A stretch of 13,920 nucleotides of DNA, taken from NCBI GenBank assembly GCA_964636675.1, contig CAZWUO010000084.1, positions 1 to 13,920 on the forward strand, given 5' to 3'. The number at the start of each line of letters is the position of its first letter. Positions within the stretch are counted from its first letter, which is position 1. Made by a program: the position numbers and the translations under genes. The notes under the pieces were generated by a model, which worked only from the letters and a program-made list of their open reading frames with translations, had not been told where the DNA came from and ran no database searches. Below are positions 7,094 through 13,920 of the stretch, in pieces. The stretch comes from JALUUH01 sp964636675. GTDB lineage: Bacteria > Pseudomonadota > Gammaproteobacteria > S012-40.

Positions 7094-7330
7094 CCTGAGC
7101 ATACCTCCCAGAGCAATCGTGCTTAAAACTAAGCATTATTCAATAAAATCAATATTTTGAGTGATAAGTAGGGGGGATAAGCGCAGCGCATCCACCTTCT
7201 GTCCTTAGAAAGTTAAGACGGTGGATGCGTTTCACTTATCCACCTTACATTTTGTATAAACGACGACTTTTTATTTAAAGTGCTTGCGGATGCAATGGGT
7301 TGATTTTAAGCCCGATTGCCCTGAGCATCC
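7094..7330. repeat. Nested inverted repeats in a convergent intergenic region
   Basis: Inner pair: 7168-7196 and 7220-7248 are inverted copies, 24 of 29 positions identical, around a 23-base loop. Each arm also folds on itself, for example GGTGGAT...ATCCACC at 7220-7244, and resembles the GGATAAGCGNAGCGCATCC-type palindromic repeats found in many bacteria. Outer pair: 7113-7128 and 7304-7319 are inverted with 15 of 16 positions identical (GCAATCGKGCTTAAAA). CCTGAGCAT occurs as a direct repeat at 7094 and 7320. Single hairpins are TGCTTA-AAAC-TAAGCA at 7120-7135 and GCAATGGG/CCC(G)ATTGC at 7292-7319. Lying between the 3' ends of two convergent genes, it may serve as a two-way transcription stop, although no clean T run follows. 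It could also be a decayed MITE. Confidence 0.7.
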
Positions 7331-7360
7331 CCCCTTACCACTCGAAGAAAACACCTGATC

Positions 7361-8641
7361 TTATTTCGCTACTGCTGAAGACCTGCGACGCGCTACTGTC
7401 GATTTTCTTCGTCCAGTCGTAGACTTCTGAGACTGCGACCTTGCAATATTTTTTTGCGGGCGAGGCGGCTTGCTTTTTTTAGTGCTTAGGCGAGTTTCTG
7501 GTACGGAATGATCTGGCGCAAAACCATCGATAAGCTCTCGCGGTAATAATTTACCAATCAGGTTTTCAATGTCGGATAAAGCTTCTACTTCATCCGCACT
7601 GACTAAAGAAATAGCTTCTCCAGATGAGCCTGCCCTGCCAGTTCGACCAATGCGATGCACATAGTTTTCGGCTAGATCCGGTAGATCGAAATTAATCACA
7701 TGCGGCAATTCGGAGATATCAATACCCCGTGCAGCAATATCGGTTGCCACTAACACTTTGATATGGCCTTTTTTGAATGCTGCTAACGCTTTTGTGCGTG
7801 CACTTTGGGTTTTATCACCATGGATAGCCGCCGCATGGATTTTATTTTTTTCTAACTGTTTAACCAGACGATTCGCGCCGCGTTTCGTTCGGGTAAAAAC
7901 TAATACTTGATCCCAGGCATTCTTGCTTATCAAATGCGTTAATAATTTAGATTTATTGCTTTTATCAACGGGGTAAACAATTTGTTTTACCAAAGCAACC
8001 GTGGTATTACGCGGACTCACATCGATTTCCACGGGGTTATTCAGCAAGCCTTTCGTCAGCTTACGAATATCCGTTGAAAATGTTGCAGAAAACATTAAAT
8101 TTTGACGATGTTTAGGGAGTAGCGCCAGAATTTTTCGAATATCATTAATAAAGCCCATATCCAGCATTCGATCGGCTTCATCAAGCACCAAAACTTCCAG
8201 ATGATTAAATTTAATCGCATTTTGGCTGTATAAATCCAATAGACGCCCAGGCGTAGCAACTAATACATCAACACCACGGGTTAATTTCACCATTTGCGGG
8301 TTTATTTTCACCCCTCCAAACACGGCAACAGATCGCAAGTTAAGATACTTGCCGTATTGCGCGACATTGTCATTGACCTGTGCTGCTAGCTCCCGCGTAG
8401 GCGCCAATACGAGCGCACGAACACTATTAGCTTGCGCCAGCTTCCCCTTCAGGAGAAGCTGTAACAGGGGCAATGTAAAACCCGCCGTTTTTCCAGTCCC
8501 TGTTTGTGCGGCAGCCATTACATCATGCCCAGCAATGATGGGGGGAATCGCTTGAGTTTGTATAGACGTAGGGTGTTTATAGGCTTTATCACTTAACGCG
8601 CGCACAATAGGATCGGATAAGCCAAGAGAGGAAAATGTCAT
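7361..8641 (-). CDS. rhlE: DEAD-box ATP-dependent RNA helicase RhlE
   Basis: Cytoplasmic RNA helicase that unwinds short duplexes and remodels ribonucleoproteins in ribosome assembly and RNA decay. All core motifs are visible: FSSLGL and PTSIQTQ (Q motif, 24-30), AAQTGTGK (motif I, 44-51), PTRELA (81-86), TPGR (130-133), DEAD (154-157), SAT (185-187) and HRIGRTGRAG (329-338). The start MTFSSLGLS matches the RhlE subgroup. The C-terminus from about 390 is a Lys/Arg/Ser-rich tail, as usual for RhlE, probably for non-specific RNA binding. The 426-residue length is typical. No strong ribosome binding site precedes the ATG. The cold-shock gene lies upstream on the same strand but is separated by its own terminator, so rhlE probably has its own promoter within 8642-8814, which I could not place. 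Confidence 0.93.
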   Translation of the reverse strand: MTFSSLGLSDPIVRALSDKAYKHPTSIQTQAIPPIIAGHDVMAAAQTGTGKTAGFTLPLLQLLLKGKLAQANSVRALVLAPTRELAAQVNDNVAQYGKYLNLRSVAVFGGVKINPQMVKLTRGVDVLVATPGRLLDLYSQNAIKFNHLEVLVLDEADRMLDMGFINDIRKILALLPKHRQNLMFSATFSTDIRKLTKGLLNNPVEIDVSPRNTTVALVKQIVYPVDKSNKSKLLTHLISKNAWDQVLVFTRTKRGANRLVKQLEKNKIHAAAIHGDKTQSARTKALAAFKKGHIKVLVATDIAARGIDISELPHVINFDLPDLAENYVHRIGRTGRAGSSGEAISLVSADEVEALSDIENLIGKLLPRELIDGFAPDHSVPETRLSTKKSKPPRPQKNIARSQSQKSTTGRRKSTVARRRSSAVAK

Positions 8642-8780
8642 AATATAAGTCTGAGTCTAAATAAATGTGGGAAGTTATCGAACCTAGGGGCGTAGAAAAC
8701 CTGTCATGTATTAAGCTATCCAATTTTCAGCCCACCAATAGGCCAAACCTAAATAGATAAATACATGCTTCTATCGTATC

Positions 8781-8805
8781 GTTAACAGGGTGAATCCCTG
8801 GTAAC
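8781..8805. repeat. Hairpin upstream of rhlE
   Basis: Imperfect palindrome: GTTA(A)CAGGG, five-base loop, CCCTG(G)TAAC, giving nine pairs and one mismatch. It lies just after the cold-shock gene's terminator and about 140 bases before the rhlE start, so it could be an operator, part of an rhlE leader, or a backup stop. No T run follows it on either strand. Confidence 0.4.
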
Positions 8806-8814
8806 GCATGAGAC

Positions 8815-8843
8815 AAAAAACCCCGCCATAATTGGGCAGGGTT
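8815..8843 (-). terminator. Rho-independent terminator of the cold-shock gene
   Basis: On the minus strand AACCCTGCC, a seven-base loop and GGCGGGGTT form a nine-pair GC-rich stem with one G-U pair, running into TTTTTT at its 3' side (8820-8815). It lies 35 bases after the cold-shock stop codon. This is the clearest terminator in the window. Confidence 0.85.
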
Positions 8844-8877
8844 CTTTATAACACTGTGTTGATCGCGCCGACTTACG

Positions 8878-9081
8878 TTACGCTGGGCTTACATCTGCAG
8901 CGGACGGGCCTTTGGGGCCATTAGTCACCGAGTATTGGACTCGCTGTCCTTCATCCAAGCTCTTGTAACCAGAACCCGTAATCGCCGTATGATGTACAAA
9001 AATATCTTTGCTGCCGTCTTCTGGAGTAATAAAACCAAAGCCTTTAGTGGCGTCAAACCATTTCACAGTACCAGTATTCAT
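8878..9081 (-). CDS. Cold-shock domain protein (CspA family)
   Basis: A 67-residue single cold-shock domain that binds single-stranded RNA and DNA and acts as an RNA chaperone in the cytoplasm. RNP1 is KGFGFI at 13-18 and RNP2 DIFVHH at 26-31; MNTGTVKWF at the start and GPKGPSAADV at the end are standard. The frame is open another 58 codons upstream, with a hydrophobic run, but the family start and an AGGA nine bases before 9081 favour the short form. It is read divergently from ybiT across 412 bases and ends at a strong terminator. A long leader, common in cold-induced csp genes, would fit the available space. Which csp paralogue it corresponds to cannot be told. Confidence 0.95.
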   Translation of the reverse strand: MNTGTVKWFDATKGFGFITPEDGSKDIFVHHTAITGSGYKSLDEGQRVQYSVTNGPKGPSAADVSPA

Positions 9082-9493
9082 TAAATATATTCCTAAAAGT
9101 ATAAAGAAGTTATATAGCGTGAGCATTATGCCCGACAAAAAGAGAAAAATAAAATTGGAATCATTCTCAGCTTTCTGCCCAATACTCATAATAGCTTCAC
9201 CGCTCGTAATAAGACCTTTGCACGAGAACTCGTATTCGTACGATAAAGGCCTCATCAGTATAGCTCATATTCCACCAACTCACCTTCTGAGTGACCGAAT
9301 ATCAACAGAGCATAAGACTACCAATATACAGCTAAGTTAACAACTCATTATATGTGCGGCTAATAACAATGCTACAGCCGGACTACGATATCTATAAAAA
9401 ACTGCAGATTTTAGTCAGTTACTGCATGAATGCTATGCATCTCTGTGGCATAATGCGCGCCCATTATTATCTTATGACCCACGGAAGCTTCCT
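9082..9493. other. Divergent csp-ybiT intergenic region with tandem palindromes
   Basis: This 412-base region holds the control regions of the cold-shock gene (minus) and ybiT (plus). Two perfect palindromes stand nearly side by side, ACGAGAACTCGT at 9222-9233 and TCGTACGA at 9236-9243, about 140-165 bases upstream of the csp start. They could form hairpins in a long csp leader or serve as operators. No other gene is convincing: the open frames across it on both strands lack ribosome binding sites and family likeness. Confidence 0.45.
9426..9454 (+). promoter_or_regulatory. Possible promoter of the ybiT operon
   Basis: A -10 box CATAAT at 9449-9454 matches five of six consensus positions. 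Seventeen bases upstream, ATGAAT at 9426-9431 is a poor -35 box. Transcription would start near 9461 and give a short leader before the TTG at 9494. Confidence 0.35.
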
Positions 9494-11086
9494 TTGATTA
9501 CTACCGCTAACATCACCATGCAGTTTGGGGCCAAGCCCCTGTTTGAAAACATTTCTGTCAAATTCGGCAATCACAATCGCTACGGCTTAATCGGTGCCAA
9601 CGGATGTGGCAAATCCACCTTCATGAAAATATTGGGTGGGGATTTAGAACCTTCAGCAGGCAATGTATCTATCGACATTAATGAACGCGTCGGAAAACTT
9701 CGGCAAGACCAGTTTGCTTTTGAAAACAATACCGTACTCGATGCCGTCATCATGGGACATGAACAACTTTGGCAGATAAAACAAGAACGCGACCGCATCT
9801 ATTCCCTGCCAGAAATGAGTGAAGAAGACGGCATGAAAGTCGCCGAACTAGAAGTCGAGTTTGCCGAGCTAGACGGTTATTCTGCGGAATCCCGCGCCAG
9901 TGAGTTATTGCTGGGCTTGGAGATTCCTCTCGAACAGCATGCGGGATTAATGAGTGCTGTTGCGCCAGGTTGGAAGTTACGTGTATTACTTGCCCAAGCA
10001 TTGTTTGCCAATCCTGACATCATGCTGTTGGACGAGCCAACGAATAACCTAGACATCAACACCATTCGTTGGTTGGAAAAAGTGCTGAACGAGCGCAATA
10101 GCAGCATGATCATCATTTCTCATGATAGGCACTTCCTGAACAGTGTCTGCACCCACGTAGCCGATTTGGACTATGGGGAGTTGCGTTTATTTCCAGGTAA
10201 TTATGACGATTACATGATGGCATCCACGCAATCCAGAGAACGCCTGCTCAGCGAGAATGCCAAGAAAAAAGCTCAAATTGCTGAACTGCAAACTTTTGTC
10301 AGCCGTTTTTCAGCGAATGCATCCAAGGCCAAACAAGCCACATCACGCGCCAAACAAATTGATAAAATTCAACTCGCAGAAGTCAAACCATCCAGCCGAC
10401 AAAGCCCCTTTATTCGTTTCGACCAAGACAAAAAGCTCTATCGCAATGCGCTTGAAGTGCAAAACCTTGCCAAAGGATATGACGACAAGCCTTTGTTCAA
10501 AGGTTTCAATTTATTAGCCGAAGTAGGCGAACGTATCGCAATTATCGGCACTAATGGAATCGGAAAAACAACTTTATTACGCACCTTAATCGCCGATCTT
10601 GCACCCGACACCGGCAGCGTAAAATGGTCCGAAAATGCCAAGATCGGCTACTATGCACAAGATCATTCGGATGACTTCATTAAGGACATGTCTTTATTCG
10701 ACTGGATGAGCCAATGGAAAAAACCCAGCGATGATGAGCAAGCCGTGCGTGCAATATTAGGCCGCATGTTGTTTTCCCAAGACGAAATCAAGAAATCAAT
10801 CAGCAAAATATCCGGAGGCGAGCAAGGGCGCATGCTGTTCGGAAAACTCATGATGCAAAAACCCAATGTTCTTATTATGGATGAACCCACCAATCACCTG
10901 GACATGGAGTCCATTGAAGCCTTAAATCTTGCCTTAGAAAACTATCCTGGTACGCTGGTTTTTGTCAGCCACGACAGAGAATTTGTTGCATCCTTGGCAA
11001 CCCGTATTATTGAAATGACACCCATCGGGATAACCAATTTCAGCGGTAATTATGAAGACTACTTGCTGCGTCAAGGAGTCGCTTAA
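9494..11086 (+). CDS. ybiT: ABC-F ribosome-associated ATPase YbiT
   Basis: Soluble ABC-F ATPase with two ATPase domains and no membrane part; the family binds the ribosomal E site and helps stalled or misplaced peptidyl-tRNA. It matches E. coli YbiT nearly throughout as I recall it. Domain 1: GANGCGKS (34-41), a degenerate signature APGWK (157-161), which is normal for YbiT, and DEPTNNLD (180-187). The linker (about 240-310) has the basic AKKKAQIAELQTFVSRFSA helix pair expected to reach the P-site tRNA. Domain 2: GTNGIGKT (352-359), SGGEQGR (440-446) and DEPTNHLD (463-470). The 530-residue length is standard. Start is TTG with GGAAG six bases upstream; MQFGAKPLFENI follows at the family position. 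It heads an operon with the RRM and VF530 genes (five-base gap, then overlap). Confidence 0.95.
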   Translation: MITTANITMQFGAKPLFENISVKFGNHNRYGLIGANGCGKSTFMKILGGDLEPSAGNVSIDINERVGKLRQDQFAFENNTVLDAVIMGHEQLWQIKQERDRIYSLPEMSEEDGMKVAELEVEFAELDGYSAESRASELLLGLEIPLEQHAGLMSAVAPGWKLRVLLAQALFANPDIMLLDEPTNNLDINTIRWLEKVLNERNSSMIIISHDRHFLNSVCTHVADLDYGELRLFPGNYDDYMMASTQSRERLLSENAKKKAQIAELQTFVSRFSANASKAKQATSRAKQIDKIQLAEVKPSSRQSPFIRFDQDKKLYRNALEVQNLAKGYDDKPLFKGFNLLAEVGERIAIIGTNGIGKTTLLRTLIADLAPDTGSVKWSENAKIGYYAQDHSDDFIKDMSLFDWMSQWKKPSDDEQAVRAILGRMLFSQDEIKKSISKISGGEQGRMLFGKLMMQKPNVLIMDEPTNHLDMESIEALNLALENYPGTLVFVSHDREFVASLATRIIEMTPIGITNFSGNYEDYLLRQGVA

Positions 11087-11091
11087 CCCGC

Positions 11092-11364
11092 ATGAAATTA
11101 CTCGTTCGCAATCTATCTCGAACCACGACCGAAGAAGAATTGAGAGTCCTCTTCGAAATTTACGGCACTGTGCAGTCTTGCACTCTGGTCATCGATCAAA
11201 AGACAGGCGGCTCTAAGGGTTTTGCTTTTGTCGAAATGCCTAAACACGGAGAAGCCAAGGCCGCGATGAAAAACCTCAACAACAAAGATACCGCCGGCAG
11301 TAAAATTCGGGTCAAAAAAGCCGAAGCCAGAATCAACACCAAAAAAAAACCTGATAAAACCTAA
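11092..11364 (+). CDS. Small RRM-domain RNA-binding protein
   Basis: A 90-residue protein made of one RNA recognition motif. RNP2 is LLVRNL at 3-8 and RNP1 KGFAFVEM at 42-49, with the usual TEEELRVLFEIYG helix between. The C-terminal 15 residues are a lysine-rich tail, partly encoded by nine A in a row (11341-11349). Such stand-alone bacterial RRM proteins are presumed RNA chaperones, often cold-responsive, with few defined targets. It starts five bases after the ybiT stop and its own stop overlaps the ATG of the VF530 gene, so the three are surely co-transcribed. An AGGAG lies inside the end of ybiT, rather far (about 14 bases) from the ATG. Confidence 0.9.
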   Translation: MKLLVRNLSRTTTEEELRVLFEIYGTVQSCTLVIDQKTGGSKGFAFVEMPKHGEAKAAMKNLNNKDTAGSKIRVKKAEARINTKKKPDKT

Positions 11365-11597
11365 TGAATAAATCGATAACCCAAGATCCATTACACGGCA
11401 TTACCTTAGAAACTATCGTCACCCGTTTAGTGGAAAAATGGGGTTGGCAGGAGCTGGCGCAGCATGTCAAAATAAAATGTTTTACCAGTGACCCAAGCAT
11501 CAGCTCCAGCCTAAAATTTTTGCGCAAAACACCGTGGGCAAGACAAAAAGTAGAAACACTTTACCTACGTACTCAGTGGCCAAACGACTCCGTTTAA
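11364..11597 (+). CDS. VF530 family protein (DUF2132)
   Basis: A 77-residue protein with the VF530 hallmarks: DPLHGITLE (8-16), GWQELA (27-32), then CFTSDPSISSSLKFLRKTPWAR (39-60) and a VE.LYL end. The family is small, mostly helical and has been suggested to bind DNA; its cellular role is not established. The ATG shares one base with the TAA of the RRM gene, indicating translational coupling. The last residues after LYLR (QWPNDSV) are not conserved. It closes the ybiT operon; no strong terminator follows before the toxin-antitoxin promoter. Confidence 0.9.
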   Translation: MNKSITQDPLHGITLETIVTRLVEKWGWQELAQHVKIKCFTSDPSISSSLKFLRKTPWARQKVETLYLRTQWPNDSV

Positions 11598-11684
11598 TCT
11601 CCTCTCAACCAAGAGAACTTGTAAGTGATTGTATTTTTTTATCCCTGGGCAATATAGTTCATAAAACAAGCATTTTCTCGTTTT

Positions 11685-11726
11685 TGTATTGCATTTGCCA
11701 CTTTTTGCTCTATTATGATGCATACA
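11685..11726 (+). promoter_or_regulatory. Candidate promoter and operator of the Xre-RES pair
   Basis: A -35-like TTGCAT (11689-11694), 16 bases, and a -10 box TATTAT (11711-11716) lie 31 bases before the antitoxin start. The boxes are bracketed by inverted words: TGTATTGCAT at 11685-11694 and ATGCATACA at 11718-11726, which match apart from one extra T. Their centres are about 32 bases apart, close to three helical turns. This would suit autorepression by the Xre antitoxin, known in this TA family. It is a reading of short words and not certain. Confidence 0.4.
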
Positions 11727-11746
11727 CATCTTTTTTGGAGAAAACC

Positions 11747-12112
11747 ATGAGCTTATCTCTTAATACAACTAATACCACGCCGGATCAAAAACACACTCTC
11801 TCCAAAGCACTGCTCAATGCCGGCAAAGAGATAGGACTCTCGCAAGCTCAAATCGGTAAAATTATCGGCAAAGACAGAACCTCGTTATCCCGTGGACTAG
11901 ATCCAGCAAGCAAAGCAGGCGAATTAGCGCTCTTGCTGATTCGTTGTTATCGCAGCCTATACGTACTGGTAGGAGGCAAACCCGCCGACATGAAACATTG
12001 GATGCACACCGATAATCGTCACCTCGGTGGAGTACCCGCCATTCAAATATTAAATACACCTGGCTTAGTTCACGTGCTTGAGTATTTAGATGCACTACGC
12101 GGTAAAGTTTAG
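11747..12112 (+). CDS. Xre/MbcA/ParS-type antitoxin
   Basis: A 121-residue antitoxin. Residues 20-50 form a helix-turn-helix (LLNAGKEIGLSQAQIGKIIGKDRTSLSRG), and residues 60-121 the DUF2384 toxin-binding domain, ending in WMHTDNRHLGGVPAIQILNTPGLVHVLEYLDALRG, the standard pattern in which the C-terminus covers the toxin active site. The frame is open further upstream into the VF530 gene, but GGAG six bases before 11747 and the family length fix the start here. The TAG stop overlaps the GTG of the toxin by one base, a typical TA arrangement. It should neutralise the RES toxin and repress its own promoter. Identification by motif is firm. Confidence 0.93.
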   Translation: MSLSLNTTNTTPDQKHTLSKALLNAGKEIGLSQAQIGKIIGKDRTSLSRGLDPASKAGELALLLIRCYRSLYVLVGGKPADMKHWMHTDNRHLGGVPAIQILNTPGLVHVLEYLDALRGKV

Positions 12113-12861
12113 TGAGGCTTTGGGATACGGTAAAAAATCAAACACCTATCACCATTATCCAAGGCAAGCTAATACGCATTGTCGAAAGCCAGGAACAAAT
12201 AGCAACAAACCAGCTTGTTGACAATTTAGCGGAACAACAACAACTCGAAGAATTACTCGAGCAATCCAAACCAGCTTCATCTATAAGCAGCTCTGCTCTA
12301 CACTACTTACTCGCCACACCGTTTCGTTACCCTCCGCTTAAACACGGCTCACGATTTGGCCCCCGTTTTACACCTAGCTTACTCTACGCTTCAAAAACAA
12401 AATCCGCAGCGTTTGCAGAAACGGCCTATTATCGTTGCTACTTTTGGCATGGTATGCTGACCGCACCACCAGCAAAAAAACTGATTACTGAGCATACGCT
12501 CTTTACCGCAAGCTATTATTCGAAGAATGGACTAAAGCTACAACAAGCTCCATTTAATCAGCAACAAGATATTTTAACCGATCCATCGCAATACGCAGCA
12601 ACCCAACAACTGGGCGAAGAGATGCGTCGCAATGGCATTGACGCGTTTGAATATATTTCTGCAAGGGATTTAAAACAAGGGATAAACGTCGCATTATTTT
12701 CACCTAATGCGCTGCTTTCAAAAAAACCGACTGAGCAACAACAATGGATTTGCGAAACCACCGCAGAAAAAGTTTCATTGTTTAGCAAAAATGGCAAGCT
12801 GTATACTTACCCCTTGGAAAGTTTTTTGGTGAATGCAAAATTTCCAACACCTGCGATTTAA
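12112..12861 (+). CDS. RES-domain toxin of a type II TA system
   Basis: RES-domain proteins of this type act as toxins by consuming NAD+ (hydrolysis or phosphorolysis) or by ADP-ribosylation. In this 249-residue protein, GSRFGPRF (79-86, R81), LLYAS (91-95, Y92), FAETAYY (101-107, E103) and YISARDLKQGINVALFSP (181-198, S183 and R185) follow the order of the family's active-site residues. A Gln/Glu-rich N-terminal helix (28-55) precedes the domain. The start is GTG, overlapping the antitoxin stop and lacking its own clear Shine-Dalgarno sequence, so translation is probably coupled, which keeps toxin below antitoxin. No catalytic position appears lost, so it may be active. yheS follows after 26 bases and could be read from the same transcript. 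Confidence 0.92.
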   Translation: MRLWDTVKNQTPITIIQGKLIRIVESQEQIATNQLVDNLAEQQQLEELLEQSKPASSISSSALHYLLATPFRYPPLKHGSRFGPRFTPSLLYASKTKSAAFAETAYYRCYFWHGMLTAPPAKKLITEHTLFTASYYSKNGLKLQQAPFNQQQDILTDPSQYAATQQLGEEMRRNGIDAFEYISARDLKQGINVALFSPNALLSKKPTEQQQWICETTAEKVSLFSKNGKLYTYPLESFLVNAKFPTPAI

Positions 12862-12887
12862 TGGATGACTAAACGACAACACACAGC

Positions 12888-13920
12888 ATGATAAATTTAA
12901 AACAACTCTCTCTACGACGCGGACCTCAACTTCTTTTAGACAAAACGAGCATCATCATCCATCCTGGCCAACGCGTCGGCATCACGGGAGCGAACGGCAC
13001 CGGTAAATCAAGCTTGTTTGCATTAATCCTGGGCGACCTTGATGCCGATGGCGGCGAGCTAGCAATCCCACAGCAGCTTGCGCTCGCGCATGTTGCTCAA
13101 GAAATACCGGCTACAGACATTGCAGCAATCGATTATGTATTGCAAGGGGATCAGGAGCTAAGCTCACTACGGCAGCAACTAGAACATGCTCAACACACGG
13201 ATCAGGGAGAAAAAATTGCACTGATTTATCAGCAGTTAGAAACGATCGACGCCTATACTGCCGATAGTCGAGCCGCCTCGTTATTACAAGGCTTGGGCTT
13301 TAGCACCGATCAATTACCACAAGCTACTTACACCTTTTCCGGGGGGTGGCGTATGCGCCTCAATCTCGCTCAAGCCTTAATGTGTCGCTCGGATATTTTA
13401 TTGCTCGACGAACCCACTAATCACTTAGACCTAGACGCCGTCATGTGGTTAGAAAATTGGTTAACGCGATACCAAGGGACTTTACTACTGATCAGCCATG
13501 ACCGAGATTTTCTCGACAGCATCACCACCCATATCGCGCATATCGAGCAGCAATCCTTGAAATTGTATACCGGTAACTATAGTGCTTTTGAAAAAACCCG
13601 CGCGATGCAATTAGCCCAACAAGCTTCTGCGTATGCCAAGCAACAAAAAGAAATCGCCCACATGCATGACTTTGTACGGCGTTTTGGCGCCAAAGCGAGC
13701 AAAGCCAAACAAGCGCAAAGTCGTTTAAAATCTTTGCAGCGAATGGAATTAATCGCCGCTGCTCATGTAGACTCCCCTTTCCACTTTAGCTTTAAACACC
13801 ACGAAAAACTACCCCGTCCCTTGCTGCGTCTCGACGAAGTGCAAGTCGCTTATGCGGAGAAAATCATACTCAATAAAATAAATCTCACTTTACAACCTGG
13901 AGACAGATTGGGTTTATTAG
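12888..13920 (+). CDS. yheS: ABC-F ATPase YheS, 5' part (runs off the window)
   Basis: Only the first 344 codons are present; the frame is open to the edge and full-length YheS has over 600 residues. It is a second ABC-F protein, expected to act on ribosomes. Domain 1 is complete: GANGTGKS (34-41), SGGWRMRLNLAQAL (151-164), DEPTNHLD (174-181) and SHDRDFLD (203-210). The linker carries FVRRFGAKASKAKQAQSR, and the second ATPase domain begins near residue 305 (LLRLDEVQVAY), reaching GDRLGLLG at the edge just before its Walker A. Close similarity to E. coli YheS, including RAASLLQGLGF and LIAAAHVDSPFHFSF, supports the name. It starts 26 bases after the RES gene with no good Shine-Dalgarno sequence, so coupling or read-through is likely. 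Confidence 0.93.
   Translation, partial: MINLKQLSLRRGPQLLLDKTSIIIHPGQRVGITGANGTGKSSLFALILGDLDADGGELAIPQQLALAHVAQEIPATDIAAIDYVLQGDQELSSLRQQLEHAQHTDQGEKIALIYQQLETIDAYTADSRAASLLQGLGFSTDQLPQATYTFSGGWRMRLNLAQALMCRSDILLLDEPTNHLDLDAVMWLENWLTRYQGTLLLISHDRDFLDSITTHIAHIEQQSLKLYTGNYSAFEKTRAMQLAQQASAYAKQQKEIAHMHDFVRRFGAKASKAKQAQSRLKSLQRMELIAAAHVDSPFHFSFKHHEKLPRPLLRLDEVQVAYAEKIILNKINLTLQPGDRLGLL

Noticed and set aside
8878..9255. Longer 125-residue form of the cold-shock protein with an N-terminal hydrophobic segment
   Set aside because: The upstream 58 codons show no family likeness and a proper ribosome binding site and standard MNTGTVKWF start exist at 9081; the open upstream frame is probably chance within the leader.
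9400..9414. Another copy of the 4071 element's end (AACTGCAGATTTTAG)
   Set aside because: Only 13 of 15 bases match and nothing beyond them; this is within chance for the window.
11341..11366. Programmed -1 frameshift on the A9 run fusing the RRM and VF530 proteins
   Set aside because: In the VF530 frame there is a TAA at 11355-11357, between the A run and the VF530 ATG, so slippage would end the protein and not fuse it.
11534..11746. N-terminal extension of the antitoxin into the VF530 gene
   Set aside because: The extension overlaps a well-supported gene, crosses the candidate TA promoter and lacks family likeness; GGAG before 11747 gives the right start.

Overview
The window looks like chromosomal DNA of a gammaproteobacterium of moderate to low GC. 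The prmB-aroC pair, a YbiT-type and a YheS-type ABC-F ATPase, RhlE and a VF530-family protein are all typical of gammaproteobacteria. A secreted ceramidase-like enzyme and many small palindromic repeats would fit a host-associated member such as a Legionellales/Coxiellaceae-type organism, but that placement is inference. No rRNA, tRNA, CRISPR array or transposase gene was seen.

Left part (1-4020, minus strand): a SulP anion transporter, prmB (ribosomal protein L3 glutamine methyltransferase) and aroC (chorismate synthase) read leftward. SulP has a good sigma70-type promoter. A possible next gene starts on the aroC stop (TAATG), but its frame is closed by a run of ten C at the window edge.

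Middle part (4021-7360): a 245-bp transposase-less element with near-perfect terminal inverted repeats, a small DUF2892-like membrane protein, then two genes for exported or membrane-anchored proteins (a neutral-ceramidase-like hydrolase and an unrecognised 153-residue protein). These two share a similar AT-rich leader without a clear Shine-Dalgarno sequence. A repeat-rich convergent intergenic region with nested inverted repeats follows.

Right part (7361-13920): a run of RNA and translation genes. rhlE and a cold-shock protein lie on the minus strand. On the plus strand are ybiT, an RRM protein and a VF530 protein as a tight operon, then a Xre/RES toxin-antitoxin pair, then the start of yheS, which runs off the window. 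The TA pair sits between two ABC-F genes. Together the right side reads as a cold-shock, RNA-remodelling and ribosome-maintenance neighbourhood with a NAD+-targeting TA module inside it.

Most of the window is ordinary housekeeping DNA. The best leads are the C10 tract after aroC, the terminal-inverted-repeat element and its eroded relative, the shared leader of the two exported-protein genes, and the nested repeats at 7094-7330. I see no clear evidence of an entirely new multi-gene system.
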